The notes under the pieces were generated by a model. The model was given only the letters and a program-made list of their open reading frames with translations, had not been told where the DNA came from and did not search any database. Positions 1 through 6,661 of a DNA stretch of 9,416 nucleotides are shown one piece after another. Position 1 is the first letter of the stretch. Each line of letters opens with the position of its first letter. Both the position numbers and the translations under genes were made by a program. Location: the NCBI GenBank assembly GCA_035529405.1, contig DATKWV010000152.1, positions 1 through 9,416 of the forward strand. Direction: 5' to 3'. The stretch is from DATKWV01 sp035529405. GTDB lineage: Bacteria; Planctomycetota; Phycisphaerae; Sedimentisphaerales; Anaerobacaceae.

Positions 1-149
1 TTTGAATTGGGCAAAATTACAACTTAAACAACCATAGCAAAACTTCGAACAGCCTAAAGGCCGCCGCTTGCCTCAGGGTGTGCAACTTGTTCGCACACGC
101 GGAATCATTTAACAAAAGAGATTGGACCCTGCTTCGTTCATAGGGGACT

Positions 150-175
150 TCCGCCTTTGCCAAGGCTACGGCGGA
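150..175. repeat. imperfect palindrome, candidate intergenic repeat unit
   Basis: The outer arms are TCCGCC (150-155) and GGCGGA (170-175). The inner arms are GCC (159-161) and GGC (164-166), around an AA centre, with two mismatched pairs between inner and outer arms. The element could form a GC-rich hairpin in RNA or cruciform DNA. Only one copy is in the window, so the claim that it is a dispersed repeat is an inference. Confidence 0.4.
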
Positions 176-212
176 CAAGACGGAGGACAGGTCGCTGCTT
201 CGCAATAACATT

Positions 213-234
213 ATCCGCGTTAATCTGCGCGGAT
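213..234. repeat. 7-bp inverted repeat with 8-nt loop
   Basis: Perfect 7-bp arms ATCCGCG (213-219) and CGCGGAT (228-234) surround an 8-nt loop. The surrounding text alternates variants of 'ATCCGCG', 'ATCTGCG' and 'ATCCGTG', a pattern I recall from intergenic repeats in environmental genomes. There is no T-tract directly after either arm, so a terminator role is not supported. Confidence 0.35.
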
Positions 235-330
235 CCGTGTTTTGTTTTTGCCGTCAGGCATCCTGTTGAGAATTTTATGCTGTGGTTTAGAACTTTGACA
301 GCTTGCGGCGGTTACAGACGTGTAAACGTG

Positions 331-1005
331 TCACTTTGGTTTCAGCAGGTTGGGTTTTTCCCGCTGGAGCCATTCAGGAAGCTGGTCGCGGGTGACGCTC
401 CGCCACAGGCCGATTTGCGGGGTGCGGGCGGCGGACTCAAGCTGGCTGTACGTGTTGTAGAAACTGTGAGCGAACCGCAGGTCGGCGTAAGCATAGCCTT
501 CGGTAAGCAAAACCTCATTCAGGAACCGGCCATCCGGAAGTTTTATGTATGCCAGCAGCCGGCCGTATTTGCCCCTTGTACGGCTGCCTTCGTCCAGATA
601 TACGGTAACAGATTTGCCCAGCGCCAGCTGGGTTGTAAACTGGGCGGCTTCATGGCCAAAGTGCATCGGGGCCCTGTTGGGGTCTTTTGTTTCGGGGGTA
701 TCGACTCCCCAGAGCCTGATTCTTGTATGATTGTAACGGCCATCAGGAATATCTATATCAATGGTGTCACCATCAACAACGTTTACGACAGTGAAGGTCC
801 TGCGATGATACTTCCGGGTGTCACGGGAGGAGATTTGCGCCTCGGATACGGGCAGCGTCAGGACAGGCTGGGCGGCTGGTGAATGGTCCAGCCAGATAAG
901 AAAAACCACAGCCGCAAGGCACAGCGCAAATATCGTATAGCGGGTGCGTCTGCTGAAGGCATAACGGATTCTGTGTTCGGTTTTGGAGCGGCTGGCAGAC
1001 GGCAT
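331..1005 (-). CDS. membrane-anchored thermonuclease (SNase-like) protein
   Basis: A 224-aa protein of the staphylococcal nuclease-like family, expected to be a Ca2+-dependent phosphodiesterase acting on DNA and RNA. A basic N-terminus (residues 1-23) precedes one hydrophobic segment (about 24-39), so the enzyme is probably anchored in the membrane with the nuclease domain outside the cytoplasm. The domain (about 70-205) keeps the expected active-site positions: DGDT at 78-81 (metal ligand), R97 and E105 in RLWGVDTPE, D102, and R149 in KYGRLLAYI. These match Arg35, Asp40, Glu43, Arg87 and Asp21 of the S. aureus enzyme as I recall them, so it should be active. The ATG at 1005 is preceded by GGGA at about 7 nt. 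It lies 73 nt after lysC on the same strand; no clear promoter or terminator separates them, so read-through from the threonine operon is possible, but a functional link is not evident. Confidence 0.9.
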   Translation of the reverse strand: MPSASRSKTEHRIRYAFSRRTRYTIFALCLAAVVFLIWLDHSPAAQPVLTLPVSEAQISSRDTRKYHRRTFTVVNVVDGDTIDIDIPDGRYNHTRIRLWGVDTPETKDPNRAPMHFGHEAAQFTTQLALGKSVTVYLDEGSRTRGKYGRLLAYIKLPDGRFLNEVLLTEGYAYADLRFAHSFYNTYSQLESAARTPQIGLWRSVTRDQLPEWLQREKPNLLKPK

Positions 1006-1078
1006 AACAGGTCCCGAGCGTTAAAAAGGTCAACCGGTTATTCGTAACAACAGTTACAGCCCTGTGACAAATACAAGG

Positions 1079-2329
1079 CTACTTCTTTGTCTGCTTTCTT
1101 TGCGCGGCAGGCTTGTCCAGCTCAAAGGCTTCGCAGACGGCAGCGAGTGCTCTCTTGGCTTCTTTTTTGTCAACGATGCAGCTTATACGTATTTCGCTTG
1201 TGGTAATGGAATCGATGTTCACCTGCGCCTCTGCCAAAGCGGTGAACATTGTGTCGGCGATACCGAAATGGCTTCGCATGCCAACTCCGACAACCGACAC
1301 CTCGGCGATGTTGTCGCGGACAAATACGCTCTGGCAGTTAATCTGGTCTTTAATCTGGTCAATGGCTTTTTTGGCGGTATTCAGGTCCGAGATGCCAATG
1401 GTAAAAGACAGGTTCGCCTTTTCAGCGCTAAGCTCGGTCTGAATGATGTCGTTTATGACGATTTTGGCCTGTGCAAGATGGGCGAATATTCTGGCGGCGT
1501 TGCCGGGCTTGTTGTCAACGCCGACAATGTCAATCTTTGCAAGGTCTTTCTGTATTGTCGCTCCGGAAACCACTATGTCTTCCATTCGAGGTACCTCGTG
1601 AGTAATAATTGTGCCGTGTGAATAATTGAAACTGCTTTTTACGTGAATTCTGACATTATAGTTTTTGCCGCATTCGACGGCCCTGCTGTGCATAACACCG
1701 GCGCCCAGACTTGCCAGTTCGAGCATTTCATCGTAGCTGATGCAGTCAATTTTTGCGGCGGATTCGAAGAGCCTCGGGTCGGTGGTGTATATGCCGTCAA
1801 CATCAGTATAGATTTCGCATTCCTTTGCGCCAAGGGCCGCGGCAATGGCAACGGCACTTGTGTCCGAGCCGCCCCGTCCGAGGGTGGTGATGTTTTCGTT
1901 TATGTCAATGCCCTGAAAGCCGGCAACAAGCACGATTCTGTTGTTTTCCAGCTCCTTGTGGATTCGCTCGGCACCGATACTCTTAATCCTGGCCTTTGTG
2001 TGGACACTGTCGGTAATCATGCGAATCTGCTGGCCTGTGAAACTGATGGCATCGTAACCGGCGGCAGCTAAGGCCATCGCAAACAAAGACACCGTCTGCT
2101 GCTCGCCGGTGGCTAAAAGCTGGTCAAGCTCCCTTTTGGGCGGGTCAGGATTCAGCTCAAGGGCGTCGGCAATGAGCTGGTCTGTCTGCTTGCCGCGGGC
2201 AGAAGCAACTACCACAACGGAAAAACCGTTTTTTACGGCGTCAATTACGCGTTTTGCCGCTGCGCGGATTCTTTCGGCGTCGGCAACGGAAGTGCCGCCA
2301 AATTTCTGTACTATGATGGGCTTTTGCAT
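1079..2329 (-). CDS. lysC: aspartate kinase
   Basis: Catalyses ATP-dependent phosphorylation of aspartate, the first committed step to lysine, threonine and methionine. The protein is 416 aa from the ATG, the usual length for the monofunctional LysC/AskII type. The kinase domain opens with KFGGTS (residues 9-14), followed by ATGEQQT (73-79), TTLGRGGSDTSAV (148-160) and YTDVDGIYTTDPR (174-186), all signatures of the aspartokinase branch of the amino-acid kinase fold. Two C-terminal ACT domains follow (about 262-330 and 341-405, with VSVVGVGM and TTSEIRIS), implying allosteric feedback by lysine and/or threonine. An in-frame TTG seven codons upstream (2350) has no ribosome site, and the ATG puts the KFGG motif at the standard distance from the N-terminus, so I chose the ATG. 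It begins 25 nt after the stop of the ApgM-like gene, in the same operon as hom. Confidence 0.95.
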   Translation of the reverse strand: MQKPIIVQKFGGTSVADAERIRAAAKRVIDAVKNGFSVVVVASARGKQTDQLIADALELNPDPPKRELDQLLATGEQQTVSLFAMALAAAGYDAISFTGQQIRMITDSVHTKARIKSIGAERIHKELENNRIVLVAGFQGIDINENITTLGRGGSDTSAVAIAAALGAKECEIYTDVDGIYTTDPRLFESAAKIDCISYDEMLELASLGAGVMHSRAVECGKNYNVRIHVKSSFNYSHGTIITHEVPRMEDIVVSGATIQKDLAKIDIVGVDNKPGNAARIFAHLAQAKIVINDIIQTELSAEKANLSFTIGISDLNTAKKAIDQIKDQINCQSVFVRDNIAEVSVVGVGMRSHFGIADTMFTALAEAQVNIDSITTSEIRISCIVDKKEAKRALAAVCEAFELDKPAAQRKQTKK

Positions 2330-2354
2330 CTTTGTCCGTGCTTGAATCAAAAAA

Positions 2355-3542
2355 CTAACTTTTCAGGAAATACTCCATCAATTCAAAACCTTTTTCTATT
2401 CGCAAGCCGCTTTCGGCGGCGTTGGACTCGCTGAAAGGTGTATTCAGGATACCCGTGATGTCGGTACCAGCCATTGCGAAGGGTACCGGTTCGGCGGAGT
2501 GGGCGCCGGTGCTGATGAACGTGGGATGGTCGGGCAAAACCAGTATTCTCCAGCTTTCATAATCCTGCAGGGCCTCGTAAATCGGCCCGACAACGTATTT
2601 GTCAATCTGCTCGACGGCCTTTTTCTTCATCCGGATATTCTGCGAGTGCGAGGCCTCATCAGGTGCCTCAATGTGGACAAAGACAATGTCATACTTAGTA
2701 AGGGCCGCAATGGCAGCAGAGGCCTTACCCTTGTAGTTTGTGTCGATAAAACCGGTGGCACCGGGGACGTTAATCAAATCAAAACCCGCCATCTTCGCAA
2801 GACCCTTTACAAGGTCCACCGCGGCGACGGCGGCACCTTTTAAGCCGAACCGGTGTTTGAAATGCTCAAGCTGGGCGGCTTTGCCCTGTCCCCAGAGCCA
2901 GATGCTGCTGGCGGGATTTTCACCGAGGTCGCTTCTGACCTTGTTGATGTCGTGGTTTGCGCAAATCTGCTGAGAACGGGCCATAAGGTCAATCAGCAGT
3001 TTCGAACCTTTCCCCCGCGGCAGGATTTGAGCAATGGATTTTCCGATATTGTCGTGCGGGGGGTAAGTCTGGACGTCGAAATCGAGACCTTTGAAAACCA
3101 GCAGGTGGCGGTAACTTACGCCGGGATAAAACCGGATTCTGTCCGTTCCGAGGTGCTGGTTAAACAGCTCTACGAGTTTTGCGCCTTCTTCGGTGGAGAT
3201 ATGGCCTGCACTGTGGTCGTGCATTTTTGCGTCGGCAATGGTCACAAGATTGCACCTGAAGACCCAGTCGGTGTCGGTGAGCTTGATATTTCGTGCAACA
3301 GCTTCAATGGCAGCCCTGCCGGTATAGAACTTCAGGGGGTCGTATCCGAGCAGAGACATCTGGGCAACATCGCTTCCGGCGTCCATGCCGTCTGGGATGG
3401 TCTGTACCAGGCCCTGCCTGCCGCGGGTGCTGATTCTGTCCATATTGGGGGTGTCGGCGGCTTCGAGAACCGTTTTGTTGCCGAGTTCTTCGAGAGGCTC
3501 ATCAGCAGCACCATCAGGAACAATTATAACGTACTTGGTCAC
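2355..3542 (-). CDS. apgM: ApgM-like phosphotransferase, proposed homoserine kinase
   Basis: A 395-aa alkaline-phosphatase-superfamily enzyme of the archaeal-type cofactor-independent phosphoglycerate mutase family. Metal and catalytic positions are visible: D10 in IIVPDGAAD, the presumed phospho-accepting S57 in AGSDVAQMSLLGYDP, HIEAPDEASH (290-299), PDH (337-339) and H348. From memory, one branch of this family is catalogued as a 'proposed homoserine kinase' (TIGR02535-type) because it clusters with threonine genes in species lacking thrB. The position here between hom and lysC fits that branch, so I infer phosphorylation of homoserine and not glycolytic mutase activity; residues alone do not settle it. 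Translation most likely starts at the GTG at 3542, which forms a GTGA overlap with the hom stop and has GGAGGA about 9 nt upstream. A longer in-frame reading to 3581 would add 13 residues without family similarity. It is translationally coupled to hom. Confidence 0.85.
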   Translation of the reverse strand: MTKYVIIVPDGAADEPLEELGNKTVLEAADTPNMDRISTRGRQGLVQTIPDGMDAGSDVAQMSLLGYDPLKFYTGRAAIEAVARNIKLTDTDWVFRCNLVTIADAKMHDHSAGHISTEEGAKLVELFNQHLGTDRIRFYPGVSYRHLLVFKGLDFDVQTYPPHDNIGKSIAQILPRGKGSKLLIDLMARSQQICANHDINKVRSDLGENPASSIWLWGQGKAAQLEHFKHRFGLKGAAVAAVDLVKGLAKMAGFDLINVPGATGFIDTNYKGKASAAIAALTKYDIVFVHIEAPDEASHSQNIRMKKKAVEQIDKYVVGPIYEALQDYESWRILVLPDHPTFISTGAHSAEPVPFAMAGTDITGILNTPFSESNAAESGLRIEKGFELMEYFLKS

Positions 3543-3558
3543 GGGTCCCTGTCCTCCG
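3539..3558 (-). promoter_or_regulatory. coupled ribosome site and GTGA stop/start overlap
   Basis: On the minus strand GGAGGA lies inside the last codons of hom, about 9 nt before GTGA. In that tetranucleotide the GTG (3542-3540) opens the ApgM-like gene and the TGA (3541-3539) closes hom. This decides the start of the ApgM-like gene and suggests stoichiometric, coupled translation of the two enzymes. Confidence 0.75.
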
Positions 3559-4864
3559 GAATATCCACGATTCTTATGCACACGGGGGTGCTGCAGACAG
3601 TATCGAGCTGCTGAAGGCCTTTAAGCGTGGCGTTTACCTTGTATTGCACAGAAGGATGGGTGGTGATAACCAGAGGTATAGTGCCGAGCGGGCCGCGGCC
3701 TTCATGCTGAAGGACACCGGAAATACTAATATCGTTTTCAGCCAGTATCCTGCCGATCTGGGCAAAGACCCCGGCCTGGTCCTTTGCCATCAGGCTGATG
3801 TAAAACCTGCTTACAAGGTCGTCAATTTTCTTAATCAGGGTCTTGGTCCGGGCCCTTGGTTTGAGAATCAGGTGGCGAAAAGAGACAGCGGAATTGCCCA
3901 AAGCGACATCGATGATGTCGGCCACGACCGCACTTGCGGTGGGCATCATTCCGGCGCCCCGGCCGTAATACATTACCTGGCCGACCGCACTGCCGAATAT
4001 ACTGACGGCGTTGAAGGCCCCGTCCACACGGGCAAGGGCATTATCAGCCGCGATGAAAGCAGGATGTACCCTAAGGGAAATCCTGTTGTCACTGTCTTTC
4101 TGGCCTATAGCCAGCAGCTTAAGCACGTATCCCATTTCGCCTGCGAAACGAATATCGTTTTCTGAAACGGACTCGATACCTTCGACAAAGATGTCTTCGA
4201 GTGTGATTTCGCAGCCGAAGGCGATAGAGGCAAGGATGGCCAGCTTGTGTGCGCTGTCAAGACCGCTTATGTCTAATGCCGGGTCGGCCTCGGCGTATCC
4301 GAGCTTTTGGGCTCCGGCAAGGGCAGCGGCAAAATCGAGGTTGTTTTTTGTCATGTTCGAGAGTATGTAGTTACAGGTGCCGTTTACAATGCCGTACATG
4401 GCGCTGATGTCGTTTGCGGCCAGGCCGGTCCTGATGCCTGAGACAATCGGTATGCCGCCGGCGCAGCTTGCTTCGAAGGCGATACAGCGGTTGTTTTTAC
4501 GGGCGCACTGCATAAGCTCGTATCCGTGCTCGGCAAGCAGGGCCTTGTTGGCGGTAACTACGTCTTTTCCCGCGGCGAGGATTTTAAGCTGAATATCCTT
4601 TGCCGCAGTGGTTCCGCCGACAAGCTCGACGCCGATTGTAATAGAGTCGTCGTTCAGCAGTCTGTTTATATCGGCGGTAAGAATTCCTTCGGGCAGTTTC
4701 ACCGGCCGGGGCAAGCTGGTATCGATATCAACCACGCAGCCTAATTCGAGGCGCAGGCCGTTCCTGGCGGCGATGGCCTCAGCCTGTTCGAGTATCAGCT
4801 TTGCCACGCCGCTTCCGACGGTGCCGAAGCCGACAATTCCGACTTTTACTTTTTTTTCACTCAT
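3539..4864 (-). CDS. hom: homoserine dehydrogenase with ACT domain
   Basis: Reduces aspartate semialdehyde to homoserine with NAD(P)H, the branch-point step toward threonine and methionine. The 441-aa length is typical of the ACT-containing single-function enzyme. Visible in order are the Rossmann motif GIVGFGTVGSG (9-19), VGGTTAA (82-88), VTANKALL (103-110), EASCAGGIP (131-139), NGTCNYIL (161-168), the catalytic block GYAEADPALDISGLDSAHK (189-207, including the catalytic Lys207 and acidic partners), GRGAG (301-305) and a C-terminal ACT domain (about 354-425, opening FYISLMAKDQAGVFAQI). The ACT domain predicts threonine feedback. The ATG at 4864 has only a weak AGG-type ribosome site. It is the first gene of the hom, ApgM-like, lysC operon, and its TGA stop overlaps the next start. 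asd and threonine synthase, needed to complete the path, are not in the window. Confidence 0.96.
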   Translation of the reverse strand: MSEKKVKVGIVGFGTVGSGVAKLILEQAEAIAARNGLRLELGCVVDIDTSLPRPVKLPEGILTADINRLLNDDSITIGVELVGGTTAAKDIQLKILAAGKDVVTANKALLAEHGYELMQCARKNNRCIAFEASCAGGIPIVSGIRTGLAANDISAMYGIVNGTCNYILSNMTKNNLDFAAALAGAQKLGYAEADPALDISGLDSAHKLAILASIAFGCEITLEDIFVEGIESVSENDIRFAGEMGYVLKLLAIGQKDSDNRISLRVHPAFIAADNALARVDGAFNAVSIFGSAVGQVMYYGRGAGMMPTASAVVADIIDVALGNSAVSFRHLILKPRARTKTLIKKIDDLVSRFYISLMAKDQAGVFAQIGRILAENDISISGVLQHEGRGPLGTIPLVITTHPSVQYKVNATLKGLQQLDTVCSTPVCIRIVDIPEDRDP

Positions 4865-4920
4865 TTTTATAACCTGTGCGCATAGGCATACACCAGCCGC
4901 AGCGGTTAATTAAGGCTATA

Positions 4921-4949
4921 CGCTATCCTGCGGGCGGTAATGCTGTCAA
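4921..4949 (-). promoter_or_regulatory. hom: candidate sigma70 promoter for the hom operon
   Basis: A perfect TTGACA -35 hexamer (4949-4944) is followed after 16-17 nt by a weak -10 (GATAGC at 4927-4922, or ATAGCG one base on). This would give a leader of roughly 50 nt before the hom ATG. The -35 is convincing but the -10 is poor, so this is only the best candidate in the hom leader. Confidence 0.35.
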
Positions 4950-5025
4950 GTAAAAACCGCCAAATAAACATCATAAGGTAACAGAATAAATCAATGCTTA
5001 TTTCCCCGGGTAGAATCGGTTCTAA

Positions 5026-5145
5026 TTACCGAGAATTGACAAACTTATATCGCTTTCCAGCTTCATAATCCTCTATGAACTGTTGAAAATCCCACGCCAG
5101 GTTATCACGACCACCGCCGTGTATAACAACACCACGAAAGAAATA
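5026..5145 (-). pseudogene. possible C-terminal gene remnant, unrecognised
   Basis: Thirty-nine codons lie between an in-frame TAG (5148-5146) and a TAA (5028-5026), with no ATG, GTG or TTG in frame near the beginning. The translation ends in a mixed, protein-like sequence with RDNLAWDFQQFIEDYEAGKR (residues 13-32) before the terminal YKFVNSR, unlike the low-complexity look of chance frames. I do not recognise the family. It may be the 3' tail of a gene cut when the AT-rich island arrived. Confidence is low because 39 open codons can arise by chance. Confidence 0.25.
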
Positions 5146-5205
5146 CTAATTGCCACCAAGGGCGGGTTTATATGGCCGGAAATAAAAACAGTGGCGGGAC
5201 ACAAA

Positions 5206-6006
5206 TTAAACTGCGTTACTAGTACCATGATTTTCATTGAATTGCTTTTGTGGATAGAAGACCCCTAAAACCATAAACTGATTTACAAATCGGCGTTGGT
5301 TGCCAACAAAAAAATATGTATCATATTTGCATGTACACATGCGATAGAACCATTTCTCTTTTATTTTCTCCAACAGGAGTTGCTGAGTTTTGTAAATACG
5401 TCTCCAACTTCTGTAAGATTGTCCCAGTTCCCAGTCGACTATCAGCAACTTGTGGCCAGGACATTCGGGCAGGCCATAACACTTGAATTCATAATAAAAA
5501 TCGAAAGGTATTTGCTCTATCGCTTTTTTGCTGTTGTTGAAAAAAGATAGCTGAGCATAAGAAGCTTCTCGTTTCTTACTATCTTTTACGGGCGATTTCT
5601 TCCAAGCAAAGCTAACATTGGAAGGCTTGAAAGCACCTAATGATCTATTTTGAGGGGCATTTTTCAATATTCCGCAGAATGAAGAGGAAACTGTGGGCAA
5701 AACAATCTCCTTTCGACGAGCCCAGTTTTTACTACTATTAAGATGGTCTAAAATTTCGATTGTACCTGAATCAACTTTATAGCTTTCGATACGCTTATCT
5801 GTGGACTTGTAGCATTTTACCTTGATAATATTGTATTTTTTGAACTTTTGAGATTGGTCAAGATCCCTGAAAGGAATTGGATATAGCCTAATCCATTGTA
5901 GTATATCCATATCAATTCCAGCACAGCAAACAGTCTCACCATGTTTCTTACTCGGATTTGGATAAGCTTTAACTGTAATTAGAACAGTTTTTGTCTTAAG
6001 TTTCAA
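5206..6006 (-). CDS. uncharacterised protein, possibly dual-OB-like, partner of DUF488
   Basis: A 266-aa protein of no function known to me. The N-terminal part (about 5-65) carries YPNPSKKHGETVCCAG (15-30) and WIRLYPIPFRDL (38-49). A Cys/His cluster CYGLPECPGH (176-185) is followed by DWELG (191-195) and an aromatic basic helix. The C-terminal part has TYFFVGNQRRF (230-240) and VLGVFYP (246-252). The layout of an N-terminal GE..C.AG...WIRL block and a C-terminal FFVG...GVFYP strand pair reminds me of dual-OB-fold proteins seen in prokaryotic conflict loci; this is inference from memory. C176, C182 and H185 could bind a metal. There is no signal peptide or membrane segment. Initiation is probably at a TTG, five bases after AAAGGGGG; no better start exists. 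It follows the DUF488 gene by 21 nt and is surely co-transcribed with it. Codon use is AT-rich relative to the flanking core genes. Confidence 0.8.
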   Translation of the reverse strand: MKLKTKTVLITVKAYPNPSKKHGETVCCAGIDMDILQWIRLYPIPFRDLDQSQKFKKYNIIKVKCYKSTDKRIESYKVDSGTIEILDHLNSSKNWARRKEIVLPTVSSSFCGILKNAPQNRSLGAFKPSNVSFAWKKSPVKDSKKREASYAQLSFFNNSKKAIEQIPFDFYYEFKCYGLPECPGHKLLIVDWELGQSYRSWRRIYKTQQLLLEKIKEKWFYRMCTCKYDTYFFVGNQRRFVNQFMVLGVFYPQKQFNENHGTSNAV

Positions 6007-6027
6007 GGTTGCCCCCTTTGTAGCTAA

Positions 6028-6468
6028 TCAGATGTTCTTTATTTGCAGACCCGTTCCATCCAGTTCTTTGATTTTTCTGGCAACGATTTTGCGATGGCAT
6101 GTTGCAGCAAGATGCTCAAAACACATGAGGCAACAAGTATTTTCCCTAACGTAACGGTAGGCATTTTCGATAGTTTCTATTTTACTAGTAAGGTATTCGT
6201 CCACCCTTTTGAAAAAAACTGAGTAATCATGGTTCACCTTAAGTTTTTCCCTGATAGGTTTTGGGCTTCCAAGTTCTCTAAAATGAACATAATAAATATT
6301 TTCTCGGTTAAGCCGTTCAGAAAGCGCGGTTTTGGAAAAACCCCGCTTTCTTGAAAGCGGGGTTTCCCTTACATCAAGAAGGCAGTTAATAGCATTGTCT
6401 TTTAGGTGCGTTATGAAGTTGTCAATATCAGTCCCCTCATATCCAACAGTGAATAATTCCCTTGACAT
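6028..6468 (-). CDS. DUF488 family protein
   Basis: A 146-aa cytoplasmic protein of the DUF488 family, for which I know no established biochemical activity. Hallmarks are visible in order: TVGYEG (7-12), LDVRETPLSRKRGFSK (31-46), YVHFRELG (60-67) and the C-terminal CFEHLAATCHR (116-126), whose Glu118, Cys116/Cys124, His125 and Arg126 are the most conserved positions as I recall them. The conserved Asp, Arg, Cys and His set suggests an enzyme with nucleic-acid or nucleotide substrates, but that is inference. The ATG at 6468 has AGGGA about 8 nt upstream. It is the promoter-proximal gene of a two-gene cassette with the 266-aa protein, in an AT-rich stretch flanked by core genes, which suggests horizontal acquisition. 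A 13-bp-arm palindrome followed by five Ts in the sense strand lies inside the conserved PLSRKRGFSK block. Confidence 0.88.
   Translation of the reverse strand: MSRELFTVGYEGTDIDNFITHLKDNAINCLLDVRETPLSRKRGFSKTALSERLNRENIYYVHFRELGSPKPIREKLKVNHDYSVFFKRVDEYLTSKIETIENAYRYVRENTCCLMCFEHLAATCHRKIVARKIKELDGTGLQIKNI
6336..6365 (-). terminator. intragenic terminator-like hairpin in the DUF488 gene
   Basis: The inverted repeat has arms AAACCCCGCTTTC (6338-6350) and GAAAGCGGGGTTT (6353-6365) with a 2-nt centre. In practice the stem CCCCGCTT/AAGCGGGG would close on a 6-nt loop. Read on the minus strand, the GC-rich stem runs straight into five Ts (6340-6336), the classic shape of an intrinsic terminator, but within codons 37-47 of an intact gene. 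It may attenuate transcription or may reflect codon choice in a conserved motif. Confidence 0.4.
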
Positions 6469-6661
6469 AAAGTTAATCCCTAAACAAAAGAAGAAAAAAC
6501 AGACCTCTGCTTGACATTTTCGGCAAATTTGTGGGAAAAGCTATAAATTTTTTTTGCAATGAGAACCTTATATAACCATTCCCATTCTTTCCTTCCAAAC
6601 CTTTTCTGTTACTAGTCACGGGCTGGATTTGATATTGCTCTGGTTTCTTAAGACCTTTTTT
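6469..6661. other. DUF488 leader region
   Basis: This AT-rich stretch lies between the HEPN remnant and the DUF488 start. I see no gene in it. The best promoter-like signal on the minus strand is TTGGAA (6598-6593), an 18-nt spacer, and TATATA (6574-6569): four of six matches in each box, hence weak. A plus-strand TTGACA (6511-6516) has no -10 at proper spacing. A short near-palindrome around TCTTAAGA near 6647-6654 is too small to interpret. Confidence 0.4.

Larger units (their letters stand above)
1..330. other. non-coding region with palindromic elements
   Basis: This stretch lies downstream of the nuclease gene and contains no gene I can support. A 64-codon open frame on the minus strand (17-211) reads straight through the palindrome at 150-175, has no recognisable domain and is composed mainly of Leu, Ser and Ala, so it looks fortuitous. 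Two palindromes (150-175 and 213-234) are listed separately. Their wording resembles dispersed intergenic repeats of environmental bacterial genomes, which is a recollection and not something provable from one window. No T-run hairpin that would serve as a terminator for the nuclease gene is visible just below position 331. Confidence 0.6.
4865..5205. other. hom upstream region and left boundary of the AT-rich island
   Basis: This 341-nt gap holds the candidate hom promoter near 4921-4949 and a short protein-like open stretch without a start codon at 5026-5145 (minus strand), listed separately. Base composition falls from GC-rich to AT-rich across it, marking the edge of the island that extends to about 6922. 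A plus-strand TTGACA at 5036-5041 has no -10 at a workable spacing. A plus-strand open frame from a TTG at 5083 to 5268 has no ribosome site and overlaps the 3' end of the 266-aa gene, so I do not call it. No terminator-like hairpin is obvious for the 266-aa gene. Confidence 0.5.

Noticed and set aside
17..211. 64-codon minus-strand open frame
   Set aside because: It reads through the 150-175 palindrome, has biased composition and no family resemblance.
157..882. 241-codon plus-strand open frame
   Set aside because: It is antisense to the SNase gene, has no family resemblance and arises from the coding bias of the opposite strand.
1044..1057. GTAAC-AACA-GTTAC hairpin between lysC and the nuclease gene
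   Set aside because: The stem is only 5 bp and has no T-run after it, too weak to call a terminator.
5036..5069. plus-strand TTGACA with a downstream CATAAT
   Set aside because: The spacer would be 22 nt, too long for sigma70, and no plus-strand gene follows.
5083..5268. 61-codon plus-strand open frame from a TTG
   Set aside because: There is no ribosome site or recognised domain, and it overlaps the 3' end of the 266-aa gene on the other strand.
5215..6616. 9-bp direct repeat GTTACTAGT at 5215-5223 and 6608-6616 flanking the DUF488 cassette
   Set aside because: A shared 9-mer between two stretches of several hundred bases is expected by chance at roughly this frequency, and one copy lies inside the last codons of the 266-aa gene. 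There are no transposase genes or terminal inverted repeats.
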